Of a DNA stretch of 64,000 nucleotides, positions 13,486 through 22,800 are shown in pieces (the stretch's first letter is position 1; every line of letters starts with the position of its first letter). The notes beneath the pieces are model-generated. The model worked only from the letters and a program-made list of their open reading frames with translations. It was not told where the DNA came from and did not search any database. The position numbers and the translations under genes are program-made. Source of the stretch: Liolophura sinensis (lineage: Eukaryota; Mollusca; Polyplacophora; Chitonida; Chitonidae); the NCBI RefSeq assembly GCF_032854445.1, contig NC_088302.1:33883979-33947978 (forward strand). The letters are read 5' to 3'.

Positions 13486-16400
13486 TCAACTTATATATAT
13501 CATTCTTTAAGTACATTATTCCCTAGTCAAGCTGTATTATTTCAAACACAAGTAAATACAATTCCAACAAACAAACTTAAACAGGAAGTAGTGCCTACCC
13601 TGACAGAGCTGCTGTGGTCTAACACAGTCTGTACACATTCCCCTGTCTCTATGTCCCATACCTGAAATCAAGTGGTAAACTTTTGTCATGGTTTATCAGT
13701 TGAGTTTAAGACGGAGTGACATCAAGGAAACTCCACAGGTAGTCTTTTTCGGTGTTGTTTATCATTAATTAATGCTTGCAATTAAGACAGAATACAAACA
13801 TGCTTATAATACAAATATGTTAGTTATTCACTACTGTGCATTATTTTTTTTCTTTATTTGATAGTTTTCATGTCTTCTTGATGTGGTTTATTTAACAAAA
13901 CTTTCAACAAAGTTATTTTGCTCAAATAACAAAACTTTATACTAGTAGCTGGACAGCCCCAATATCATTATTAAGTGCTGCCTCACTGAATAACCATGTT
14001 GAAGACAACAGACACAACACTCAACCAAGTCAGAGTTAAATATACAGAAACCTGTCCAATCGGTACTTGACTTGTCACAGACATTACCAATTATTAAGTC
14101 TAGAAATGAGGTAGTTCAATTAAAAGTTCTTAAACATTTCACTAGAATAGTAAATTTAGATTTTTGATGCAATTAAAAACATATCCCACTCTGAAGACAA
14201 CCCATAACACCTTAATGTTAATGAGAATGCTGTTGTATTTACTTTGATCTGCTTATCTGATGAACCCGTCACTAACATGGGATCCTCAAATCCCTCACTA
14301 GATGGCGCTAGCAGTAGCATGCAAGCCACAGGTCGAGTGTGGCCATAGAGAACACAAGACTTCTGAGCAGTCTGCAAGATCAATTGACATATTTGAAATA
14401 ATTCACACATTTGTAATCATTCACACAATTGAAATCATTCACATATTTGAAATCATTCACACATTTGCAATAATTCACATGTTTGTAATGATTCACACAT
14501 TTGTGTAATATCAGATAAATAACATAAATAAGTCTGTAGTGGATGATTACAGCTTGTATTATTCTGTCCAATAAAACTAGATCTGAGATTGAAATATTTT
14601 GATAAATGGCTGCGACCCTACCTTAATATTCCATATTACAGCTGTATTGTCATCAGCAGCAGACGCAAATCTGTGAACAGAAGACATAATTTACATGTAC
14701 AGTATTGGGCAGTAAACATTGTTTTAATTTCTGTTCACCTAGGCATTTTAGTGATGTGGACGTGAAAAAAATATTTAAAGGAGAACCCTAACCACTATAT
14801 TTTCACACTAAATGTTCCCTAAAGACAAAATTTATGCTATGTTAGTCCATAAACTGCATTTAAAGAATATTTTGTTGGCTAGATCCATTAAAAAAAACAC
14901 GTTGAAGTTTGATCTTCTGCCCCTATCTTATCGACTGAAGAGCCCTGGCCATGTGACGTCATGCCGTGAGTACCTGCCGGGATTATGTATTGAAAAGCCC
15001 TACAAAGCACAGCCAAATCCATTCATTAGGCCTACCCACAGTGTGCTTTTCCAGAAGCTATCGTTTGATTTAATCTATAATTACCCTACATGTACACCTC
15101 TTAATCAGCACCCTGAAAATCATATAAGTTAAACAGTTTTACAACAATACTTTGAAAAATAGGCTACTGGAGTATTAGAAAAGCATGTACAGCATAGTGA
15201 CTGGGTGATATGATGGCTGATTATCACTTACATATCAGCCATGTAGATGATAGAAATTGTGCTCCCGTCTGGTTTGTGTGACACAAATTGGACGTTTAAC
15301 CGAATTATCGTAGTAACCGTGTACAATTTGGCACGGTTTCACAGTTAACAGACTGTAAATTTTTATAGCTATGTTGAGCGACAACGGCCGCAATACGACG
15401 ATCCATTCAGTTTGGCCAGCCGATTGTGAGTTGCACTGACGACAACAGTCTGTCACTCAACGCCGGTGAAATTAACAATCGAGCTGATCTCTTGTGTTCT
15501 CATACAACTACGATCAAGTCCCCCTTAACCAAAGGCGTTTTTCATGAGATCTGGCCCATATTTTGTAAATGTGTGCCATTTTTAGCCCATGTATGTAAAT
15601 TTACAGTATCCTGCGTTGTGTTACTGCAGCTGCAAGCTACACTTGGGCATAGAATAATGTCGTAATTATCTGTGAAAGTATAATGATTGTTTCTTGCTGT
15701 CTGTGATACACACATAAAGAAGTTTCAGACACTTTGACGTCACAAGGTCAACGGTGGCTTGATCGAAGCGGAGTAGATTTTCTGATGTTTGATGACCAAA
15801 TTCTGCTGTTTTTCTCACGATTTCAAGGTTTTAATCAATCAGAACGGATTCAGGGGACATCAAACTATCCATCTGCAGTTTGGAAGGCTAAGTGCTGGGG
15901 ATCTACTTTAACGACACTTAAGGAAAAATTATGTCAAATTATATTTATTTCAGCTGTATGGAGTTGTAATTTAGATAATCTGTCAGTAAAGAGGTAACAC
16001 AACATCCTCACACTACAACAAGTGTCCGCTCTCAACCATGATTTACATGTAATTTAGGGTCATACACATGATCTGCTTTTCTTTTTAATTTAGATATTTA
16101 ACTTTAATACATCAGCCATTAAAATTTCACAGTTTAGCATAATCATAACAATGCATTAAATTTTTCTTGACACTCTATAATGGAACTGAGTGGAGCATTG
16201 CTTGCCAAAAGAAATCTGTCCTAACATGTGCATTTTCGTCATCTGTTTGTTTGTGTGAGTGGTATTAATATCACTTCTGCCAACATTTTAATCACAACAA
16301 ACAGTTTCTTGCAATACCATCTGGATTCTGGGATTTATTGTATTAAGAGTTTTGTAGGGTTACTGTGAATGGCCTAAAATGTCTCCCTCCCCACCGAAAT

Positions 16401-17046
16401 GAATTATTACAGGCAAATATATGTAATACAATATTACTTTTGCTGAAGTTACATTTTTCTAGTAGGATATTACATATCTCATAAACAAACCATAACACAC
16501 ATGGTTCTAAAGTCAATAGAATATTGAGAATCGGGAAAACTTACCATTTTAGACGTGGATGAAATTTTCCGTCATTTACAGCACCTGTATTTTACATACC
16601 TGTACTATACAAATCAACCTGATTACCTTGTGTTATCAATTTTGAGCAGAAGGCGGACAATGTCACCATGACCCTGAAGGACTTGTAGCTCTGTGTATGG
16701 GTTGAACACCTGCTCTGACAAGCTCTCCACTTCATCCTGTGTAAAACCAATTATATAAAGAGACAGCAATATGAACATACATAGATGCATGATGAAAATA
16801 TCCAAAACAGTATTAAGACCAGATCTGATCAGATTTAAGCCACAACTTCAGTTTTGTACTTGGCCCCAAAATAATTGTGTACCAGTATATTAAATATGAA
16901 CTATTAAACTGTGCTGTCATTCCATTAAGTTGTTTGGAATCTCAACATGTTGTTTTACTGACTACAATTACATATTCCTGCTACATTTACATGTACATTG
17001 GTTAAAAAGGGCACACCTGGTGTCGCGGAGGAATCAGGGTACGCAT
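578..17046 (-). CDS. WDR41: WDR41-like WD40 repeat protein, 13 supported exons plus one tentative
   Basis: Exons in transcript order: (17017-17046 tentative), 16627-16736, 14622-14670, 14243-14371, 13599-13661, 12991-13099, 9912-9977, 9503-9628, 8419-8573, 7695-7819, 6944-7072, 2985-3075, 1883-1951, 578-652. All are flanked by AG/GT and their phases join without conflict, giving 431 residues plus a short N-terminus; human WDR41 has about 459. Recognisable stretches are FNPYTELQVLQGHGDIVR, FASAADDNTAVIWN, VTGSSDKQIKVWD, CSGGKKLCVWTRKG, LINVSDASFASGSIDG, VTCSEDGSLRLWG and GVVSCGVDSLIIAWK, in the order of WDR41 blades. In vertebrates WDR41 binds C9orf72-SMCR8 and takes the complex to lysosomes; that role is family knowledge. 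Oddities: three exons are embedded in tandem arrays that copy their own splice sites. The identity rests on remembered family similarity, not on a search. Confidence 0.9.
1106..1252 (-). mobile_element. AATA-tailed SINE copy (family A)
   Basis: Reverse copy beginning tttatttatttgattggtgt and running to ttgctgacagaccttccc. It lacks the tRNA head. Confidence 0.85.
1495..1850. repeat. AC-rich satellite with interspersed CCTAA
   Basis: (AC)n runs broken by cctaa or ctaat every 20-40 bp. It lies in the last WDR41 intron. This is not telomeric repeat, since the TTAGGG core is absent. Confidence 0.95.
1883..3075 (-). CDS. WDR41: WDR41 penultimate exons 2985-3075 and 1883-1951
   Basis: The first block (91 nt) encodes IDYLRHCRAEDYLMELQLMG then ECLGHSGAVQ. 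The second (69 nt) encodes MFLDYGTHGVVSCGVDSLII then AWK. Together they form the last WD blade, parallel to IGDLIGHSSSVEMFLYFEDH in human WDR41. Acceptors are CATTTCAG and CTGTTGAAG; donors are GTAAAT and GTAAGA. A SINE occupies part of the intron between them. Confidence 0.87.
2291..2495 (+). mobile_element. Family A SINE copy
   Basis: The head has tcggttagtccgctagcgca and the tail has gtgaaatattcttgagtacg. An internal deletion removes part of the body. Confidence 0.85.
3112..3353 (+). mobile_element. Family A SINE copy, nearly full length
   Basis: From gtggcgtgctggcgcagcat to caatcaaataaataaataa, with the B-box-like gagttcaagtcc. It lies beside the WDR41 exon 2985-3075. Confidence 0.88.
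4028..4715. repeat. 35-bp minisatellite in WDR41 intron, about 19 units
   Basis: The unit acaagtgtacatgtactgtc plus a variable ~15 bp (for example aggtgggtgtacaaa) recurs every 35 bp; two unit types alternate. The short frames rich in VYMYC and CTCTV are artefacts of the repeat. Confidence 0.95.
4880..7072 (-). repeat. 118-bp array of WDR41 exon plus splice donor, 19 units
   Basis: Counting the tgtgtccccacag landmark gives 19 copies from about 4900 to 7022 at 118-bp spacing (one unit lacks 2 bp). On the minus strand each unit is about 108 bases of the WDR41 CSEDG exon plus donor CAG-GTAAGG; at least the two lowest-coordinate units have GTTAGG instead. 118 is not a multiple of 3, so the array is not a repeat protein. 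The short open frames in it are artefacts. Confidence 0.95.
6944..7072 (-). CDS. WDR41: WDR41 exon whose donor seeds an 18-unit array
   Basis: 129 nt read as TFLVTCSEDGSLRLWGHSQ to LSRFTGY plus AG, phase 2, completed by C of the exon at 2985-3075 to give SIDYLRHC. CSEDGSLRLW is the hallmark WD strand. Immediately 3' the same roughly 108 exon bases plus donor recur 18 more times down to about 4880. The donor GTAAGG in this phase reads as R-stop, so missing it terminates translation at once. Confidence 0.9.
7695..7819 (-). CDS. WDR41: WDR41 exon with four extra upstream partial copies
   Basis: 125 nt: RYIVAGIGSGFCVYDTV, then MTKAKAHYSKILFVGFVWD, closed by donor GTAAGT. It matches the FAAVGRGLYVYSLQ and TAHDSNVLHV segments of vertebrate WDR41. 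Upstream in the transcript lie four more copies of acceptor plus about 100 nt of this exon. The nearest is 114 nt away (38 codons, in frame and open), the others 115 nt apart. A longer isoform with one duplicated blade segment is therefore possible. Confidence 0.9.
7715..8300 (-). repeat. 114/115-bp array of WDR41 acceptor plus exon, 5 units
   Basis: The atgtacctctgtaaa landmark recurs at 7812, 7926, 8041, 8156 and 8271. On the minus strand each unit carries CTGTTTACAG (TTTTACAG in the lowest) followed by AGGTACATTGTGGCAGG and about 90 further exon bases. Near-identity of the copies points to recent amplification. Confidence 0.93.
8673..8933 (-). mobile_element. Family A SINE copy, full length
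   Basis: Reverse copy from gatttatttgactggtgt to the tRNA-like head ccacctctgccacagggccc, in the WDR41 intron before exon 8419-8573. Confidence 0.88.
9912..9977 (-). CDS. WDR41: WDR41 exon whose acceptor is copied 11 times
   Basis: 66 nt read as DINLMIATKNNRVVTAADKQL, joining SLND upstream and CVYSVVKI downstream in phase. It aligns with the VEIPKNCVVAAVGKEL region of human WDR41. The acceptor TTCTTGTAG and the first 22 or so exon bases are the seed of the 108-bp array that extends to about 11140. Only this copy continues into the full exon and donor (GTAAGT). Confidence 0.88.
9952..11145 (-). repeat. 108-bp array carrying a WDR41 acceptor, 11 units
   Basis: The cctctacaagaaa landmark occurs 11 times from 9975 to 11055 at exact 108-bp spacing (one reads cctttac). 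On the minus strand it is TTTCTTGTAG followed by AGGATATTAATTTGATG. Because 108 is a multiple of 3 and the plus strand lacks stops, a 523-codon plus-strand frame (9920-11491) arises with 36-residue repeats. It is antisense to WDR41 and is not treated as a gene. Confidence 0.93.
11160..12990. other. WDR41 intron, no gene seen
   Basis: Besides the (TA)n run at 12062-12114, a GC-richer patch at 11200-11260 (cctcggctgacccctggccg) recurs loosely at 12510-12600. Short frames carry no family signature. Confidence 0.6.
12062..12114. repeat. (TA)n microsatellite
   Basis: About 26 TA dinucleotides in an otherwise empty part of WDR41 intron 11160-12990. No coding signal is seen around it. Confidence 0.97.
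13230..13410 (+). mobile_element. Diverged SINE
   Basis: A B-box-like gagttcaaatccagc is followed by a body resembling family A and a tail of cataaaacatcaatgaaata. It is strongly diverged. Confidence 0.55.
13411..13482. repeat. (CA)n(TA)n microsatellite
   Basis: A CA run passes directly into a TA run, placed at the tail of a diverged SINE (13230-13410). This suggests growth from the SINE's A-rich end. Confidence 0.95.
14243..14371 (-). CDS. WDR41: WDR41 exon: WD blade ending VTGSSDKQIK
   Basis: 43 codons in phase 0, read as TAQKSCVLYGHTRP to GSSDKQIK. The exon has the GH dipeptide and the closing strand that continues as VWDIETGE in the exon at 13599-13661. The acceptor (TTGCAG) sits about 20 bp from a roughly 17-bp tandem array at 14390-14510, so the branch-point region is repeat-derived. 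Confidence 0.88.
14390..14510. repeat. 17-bp array beside a WDR41 acceptor, about 7 units
   Basis: The unit is like catttgaaatcattcaca with one or two changes per copy. It starts about 20 bp from the acceptor of the exon at 14243-14371. Confidence 0.9.
14671..16626. other. WDR41 intron, repeat-like but unassigned
   Basis: Contains GC-richer blocks (14930-15000, 15720-15900) that look like transposon debris, and repeat family X at 16360-16545. The frames at 14812-15132 and 15734-15997 match no protein I know. Confidence 0.5.
16360..16545. repeat. Dispersed repeat family X
   Basis: The ordered landmarks are gacctaaa-ttcgccc, then a caaataa stretch, ttctagtaggatatta and aaagtcaatagaa. They recur at 28290-28540, 46318-46500 and 54440-54560, and inverted at 40255-40445 and 48735-48930. 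No coding capacity is seen; probably a MITE-like element. Confidence 0.6.
17017..17046 (-). CDS. WDR41: Tentative first coding exon of WDR41
   Basis: A 30-nt open block, MRTLIPPRHQ, starts with ATG and has an in-frame TGA five codons upstream. It ends in CAG followed by GTGTGC, in phase 0, the phase the exon at 16627-16736 needs. Human WDR41 also has a short leader before its NPYTEL motif. The block is too short for similarity to decide, so the true start may lie elsewhere between 16740 and 19400. Confidence 0.25.
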
Positions 17047-18269
17047 ACAGACCTCTAACACTCAAAGAAATTGACTTCGCCTACATTTTATGGAACCTGT
17101 CCCAAGACACTCATTCTTTGGAAGATGAGAAGGCAGAAGGTTCAGCGACATCATAATTTTATTTACACTCCCTTGCAGTTGTTACATGACGAACAGGGGC
17201 ACACTAGCTATGATATCACAACTGTAGCCTTGTAAAGTTACAAAATAGAAATCCCCTTGCACCCATTAATCATAAACCTATGTTAACTAAATAACTTGGA
17301 TGTAATTTTACTGGAATGAATAATGTAACTATTCCTATAAAATATGAATCTGTGTTCTCTGGACTGGTTCTCACATGGATATGAGACAAATCAGTGTGCA
17401 GACCCCATGCGCGTTACGCTGCCCTCCCAATCCCAGTCCCAGTCAATCTTCTTCCCAAAATGCATGCATACCTTTTGTTTGGTGCTCCGATTTGTTGTTT
17501 CTGTGTTGTTCCATAATCTCTGTAGAACTGACATATTTAAATCGTCCTAATTACCTAAAGTATAACCTAAATTCGACAAAAACATCACATCGTTTTTGGG
17601 ATCTCACTGTCGTCCATCCTTCCGTGGTTTCCCAATGTCCAATGACGTCATTAGTCTGAAAACGAGGGTACAGGGATTTCCTCTATCACGTGAATCTGGT
17701 GTGCACAAATAGCTGAGTGTAAGTGTGTAAATCGCTATATTTAACGGTAGATATTATATAATGGAATCTAAAGCTTGCTTGTGTGAATAACAAGAGATTA
17801 CGAGAGAAATCTCCAGAGCTGATGTACGAATTCCTAGTCTGATATGTAGGCCTACATAGGAATTAAAAAACCTGAATTCTACACTGGCTTACCCTCTACA
17901 TACATGTATATCGATTTCTGACTTAAATACAAATTTGACATATTTTAGTGTTAATTTTTGGGTCATAGAAAAAGCATTTCGCCACATTATGAAAATCTTC
18001 TTAAGACAGACAATTGTTTTCATTTTTGACAACGAATACTAGGCATTATGGCGAGCTTTTGAATTTTTGACGTACATGGCAGACAGACATGACTTTGTAG
18101 AATACACGCGCGCTCCATGACAATATCCGTTGTCAGAAGTTATGAAACACATCTGATTAGTAGGCGTACATTAAGCTCACTATCAGACAAAAACAACTAT
18201 CTGTTTTTGATCATGAAAGTATGTCACTAGGCTGTATTGGTGTAGACGAGTCTCAATGCGGTTATAAAT
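17047..18269. other. Intergenic region upstream of WDR41
   Basis: Head-to-head spacer between WDR41 (minus) and the discoidin gene (plus). It has no clear CpG cluster or TATA box; the WDR41 promoter should lie here if the tentative first exon is right. Confidence 0.45.
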
Positions 18270-18520
18270 TTATTCGTTTATACCATCGGTGTTTCATATC
18301 TTGTGCAAGAACATTTCACTTCTACGACGCCGTCAGATTATGGGTGAAGGAAATGGGTCATAGCTCCGCTGGTAGATAAGACTATTAAACCTCTCAGCTA
18401 CATTGTTACTTCATGAGTGAAGACACGAAATCAGCAGACACGGCTAGGATTTGAACCTGCGACCTAGTTGGCCCAGGTCTCGTGGATTTTAAGAAGGAAC
18501 CACTATATCGTAGGACCAGC
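18270..18520 (-). mobile_element. Diverged SINE, reverse
   Basis: The tail side has accatcggtgtttcatatct and the head side a clear B box on the minus strand (GGTTCAAATCC from ggatttgaacc). The body differs from family A. Confidence 0.6.
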
Positions 18521-18884
18521 GAGGGCCTTCCCACAAATTTATAACTTTCCCAATATAAAACCTCATTGACAGAAAACATCCTATAATAATGGGACTCGAT
18601 GAAGAACTATTCAGAAGATTCAAGATGAGAGTAAAACACATCCTTTTCTTCTGTGACGTTACAGTGCGTGTGTACTTCGATATATATGTTTTATGAGAAT
18701 ACATACACCGATAATTGTGACATAATAAAGGAAAGAATAAATGATTTCCCAGCTTTGAACTGTCTTTATACAGGCGGGAAGGAGTTTTACGAGTTCCCCG
18801 TGATAGTCTCCACATAAGTTGTTTCACTGTCGGGCGTTCCATATTCGGACTTGCGTTCACTTATTTGCTCCTATATCAAGCTCT

Positions 18885-19407
18885 TGTTTCAGGCTCAATG
18901 GGATGACCAGACAACCAACAAACTGCATGATATTCGTCAGTTTGTTGGTCCAGCGCCTTCCCTTTCACGGCATCGTCTCCGCTCTTGCATTTTGAGGAGG
19001 TGTCGTATCGGTCACACACGTGCTACGCATGGGTATTTGTTAAAAGGAGAAGATGCTCCTCATTGCTTTGCTTGTGATCAACGGTTCACAGTCAAGCACA
19101 TATTGCTTGACTGTGGCGACTTTGCTCCTGTACGAGAATCCTTTTATCACGTGAGCTCTCTTTCAGAACTTTTCAATTCTGTAGAAAGTGATACTATTTT
19201 TGACTTTCTCTCTGCCATTGGTATGGCAGGAAAGCTGTAATTTTAAACTACCGTCTGTGTTTGTTATGTGACTTCTGGTGTCCTTTTTGACTGAATAGTA
19301 AATGAATTATCCGTAGTAGATCGACTACTTGACGTTTTATTGTCGCGATAAAACTGAAATATTGTTGAAAGCGACGTTAAAACTTTCACTCACTCACTCA
19401 CTCTGTT
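18885..19407 (+). mobile_element. LINE 3' fragment (C-terminal end of RT ORF plus CACT tail)
   Basis: The frame ending at 19238-19240 contains RLRSCILRRCRIGHTRATHG and then HCFACDQRFTVKHILLDC, the R-x-R-I-G-H...T/V-K-H-I-L-x-x-C module at the end of many non-LTR retrotransposon ORF2 proteins. It is followed by about 150 bp of 3' UTR and (cact)n at 19387-19403. Everything upstream is missing, a 5' truncation typical of LINE insertion. Confidence 0.8.
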
Positions 19408-19599
19408 TCACTGTCGGGAATTATAGCAGCTGGCATTGATTTTGGTAGATACTTCCATAAATAAATACTGATCAATGTTCATAAAATATTTAAAACAAAG
19501 AAAGAAAAGAAAGGTGCTCGTTTTATCACATTCACCCGTCAAATACGCCGTGCTGTTCGTAACCGCGTTTGCGCGAGCACGCCACAGCGTCGGTCACAA

Positions 19600-19760
19600 T
19601 GATGGTGACGTCATACAGCTGAGTGGACGTCATAGTCGATATGTCACAATCAGGTTGCCCGCTCGAGCGCACAACATCAAACGTTGTAGACGGATAAGCT
19701 GTAAGACTTTTTGTTGCAAACTTAAGCGATAGTATACTTTCTTGAATGTAATCGGGGGGT
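19600..19760 (+). promoter_or_regulatory. Presumed promoter with CRE-type sites
   Basis: A full TGACGTCA octamer lies at 19606-19613 and a related GGACGTCAT at 19625-19633, about 150 bp before the start codon of the discoidin-domain gene. A TATA-like agtatact follows near 19730. TGACGTCA is the CREB/ATF consensus. Whether the sites act is untested; the assignment rests on motif and position only. Confidence 0.35.
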
Positions 19761-19768
19761 CGATATAG

Positions 19769-19857
19769 ATGAAGCGACTTGTGGTCGCCCTCTTGACTCT
19801 GGTTGCCCCCTCTCTTTTACCCGTGTCTTGCCACCCTCGGATAGAGAATGTTCAAAG
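19769..19857 (+). CDS. Signal-peptide exon of the discoidin-domain gene
   Basis: ATG at 19769 opens 29 codons with a positively charged n-region (MKR), a hydrophobic core (LVVALLTLVAPSLL) and a likely cleavage site near PVSC-HP. It ends AG before GTCAGT; phase 2 joins exon 2 to give the codon AGG. No ATG continues this frame upstream near the presumed promoter. Confidence 0.78.
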
Positions 19858-22800
19858 GTCAGTGCATTGTATTAAATATCATAATATGGAATATTGGTTT
19901 CACAGATACAAACATTTTGACCTTTCATAGCAAATATATATCAAGGCAGTGTGCATGAAGAGTGATAACAACTTTACTTGTTGAAAAATTTCATTTTTTT
20001 CTGTAATGCAAGACATTTTTTTAAAAATCAAACAATGCTTTTGATTTTAAAGGCAACTTATAATTCATATATAGTTCCCAGTTCTAAAATGTGATGTTTA
20101 TCATGTAGGCGAACTTAACATAATAATTCTTTAATTTTACAATCTATCGAAGTTTTACAATATTCCTACATACATTTATATATATCCATGGACAGCATTA
20201 GTAACAATGCTTTGCAAACGTCTACATTTTCTACTATTTCAGGTCTCAACCTTTGCATTATGGTCGCCACATCAGGGTTGCAGAAGAAATCTCACTGCCC
20301 CCATGTGGTATCAACTCAGACTGTCTTAAGCTGAAATTAATGTTAAGAGAGATAGATCGCGAACATCGGGATCACCGGAGGAATGGACATCACCGGACGG
20401 ACGGGCATCAACACAGACCCATCAGAGCGGCTAAACTGAGCGATCTCCCACCGCATCCGGGAGAAGGTGACACGGCTGACGACAATTCCTACTCTGAATA
20501 TTTCAAACATGAAGTTAATTCTTCATCAATGAAAGTAGATGCCAATCTAATCAAAGAGGAGCACGGACAACAAGGGAAATCTACAGTATTCAAAAAGGAA
20601 GGAGCCCTAAACCCAAAATTAAGACAGCGCGTTTCTGAAGGCGAACAAAATATTGCAGCGGCGCCTCTAGCATTCCAGAGGAAAGGCAACCATAGACAAA
20701 TAAGGACGATCGACGCATCGTATTACGGGGGAGGAATGTTTGGTGGTAATGATGAATTTTATGACTATGACTACGATTATGATTTTTTGGCTGACCCCTC
20801 TGACAAAGCAACTCTTGAAGAATATTACGAAGAAGAACTGGCGAAAGAAGAAAGGAACATTGCTCGTGTAGGGTACGATGAGGCAACGTTACAAACCTTA
20901 ACAAAGAATGACGAAACAAGGGTAAAAGGTAACCAGAGGAAATATTCGGCAGAAACCAAAAACAAAGGCTCAAAGAAAACTGAGACGAAAGCTCCTAAAA
21001 AAAGCAATGACAAGGAAAGTCCCAAAACAAAAAGCTCTAAGGATGTGAAAGACAAAGACACAAAGACGTCCAAAAAGTCCTCTAATAAAACAAAAGGAAA
21101 GGGAAAGAAGAAAGGCTCCAAAAGCAAAGGAAAAGGCAAATCATCCAAGAAAAAGAACAAGAGCGGCAAAAGCAACCCATCGAACAAGGAAGACTCCGAT
21201 GAATCAGAAGCGACAGCGGAGCTTAGAGAGTGGAGCCGACAAAACGCGGGCCAGATAGAACACTTACTCTCGAAACTGAACACTCTGATTGGAGACATCG
21301 AAGAGTCTGAATCTCACGGGGCCGTCGGAGTCGTGACGGCGGCTAAATCAATTCTCAAAGATCAAGGTAATTCATCGGGCACTTTAGAATAATAACTTAC
21401 GCAACCACTTTATAACGATGAAATAGTAACATTAAGTTACTATATTTATATTGTTTTGTTTACGTATTTTTTAAAAATTTTTTTCGTTTTTTTTTATTTT
21501 GTGTTTAGCGATGGTTAAGAGTCTGGTTTTATATGCATGTTGTCAACCACCGCCCTCCACCACGCACCTGACAAATCGCTTGACTTAAAGGTGCACCCGA
21601 AACAGTATGAGCTGGATTTGAGCGCGTTGGCCAGTGGCCTGATGTTTGCAGCTCGCGAACCAGCGTGGCTATTCAGGCCATCAATATATTTAATATTATA
21701 ACTTTATATAGCCCGTGTTGAGATAAAAAAGAAACTCGGAAAGGATTAAGATCTGCATGTATTATAGGCTTCAAACTGGTGTTTCATCGGGATGAATGCA
21801 AATTCTATGCAGACTTAACAGCAGTAACTACATAAAGGCCTATAAGGTGTAAGATAAATGAAGAACTCAAATGCTTGCGCCAAAAAGCTATACAATATAT
21901 TTTTTACATGCACTCTAGTTAAATCTACATGGTATAAGGCTTGCGCAAATATTATGTATACGTGTAGATTTTCCAATAGAATAGCTCTATATTTCATTCT
22001 AGGCACCAGACCTATTATTTATCAGCACACTTTTTCAAAAAGAGATATAAAGACGTCAGTGTTATGAATACTGGTACACTCCAAAACCTGACAGCCAGCC
22101 AAGGAAAGAGCTGTGAGGGTACACACCATGGGCCATAAAAGGTTGAAGATCGAGGCTCTGTATAAATATGTGATACCGGTATTAAAAAAAAACACATTGA
22201 ATACATGCTACGAAAAGGGATGTGTATGTATGGAGATAGTTATAGGTGTATATGGCTGTATAGGGCACGCACTTTTCTCCCTCTCAGTGAATTCTCAGCT
22301 CTTTTCTCATAGGCTATTATCGTCAAGCTGGCAAAGCCTTACGTCTGTTGTAGGACGTGATGCATAAACAAGTTCACGCTCTTGTGCATCAATCTGTACC
22401 ATACAGTCCGGCCAGTTTCAGTTTGCCGCATATATGACTGATGGATTGTAACAAATGAGGTCTTCGAAATAACCTTTCGGTGAGGTAGCACTACAGATCA
22501 TCAGTGTGTCAGCCTGCTACAGGGAGACACCGTCGAGATTTGACCGAAACTCATCGATAACCCTAGCTAACAAACAAACAAACTATGTGCTACATGCGAG
22601 AGAAGGCGGGGGTTGAGGAGTGCTCGCTGGCGCAAATGGTTAAGGAACGGGCTAACTACGACCATCAGCTCTTGGCTAATGAGGTCACGTGTTGCAATCC
22701 AGCTCTCGCTAACTGTTGATGGAAACGGAACCTGTTCACTGTCATATAATTGAAAATTTCTTGAGCAAGGCGTTAAACACCCATGAAATAAAATAGATAT

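Noticed and set aside
18489-18860. 123-codon minus-strand frame as WDR41 first exon
   Set aside because: MWRLSRG loosely recalls the human N-terminus, but no donor in the required phase was found and the next kilobase is LINE-derived.
20825-21298. Leu/Phe/Ser-rich frame on the minus strand
   Set aside because: It is the antisense shadow of the Lys-rich coding tract of the discoidin gene, whose plus frame joins four other exons in phase.
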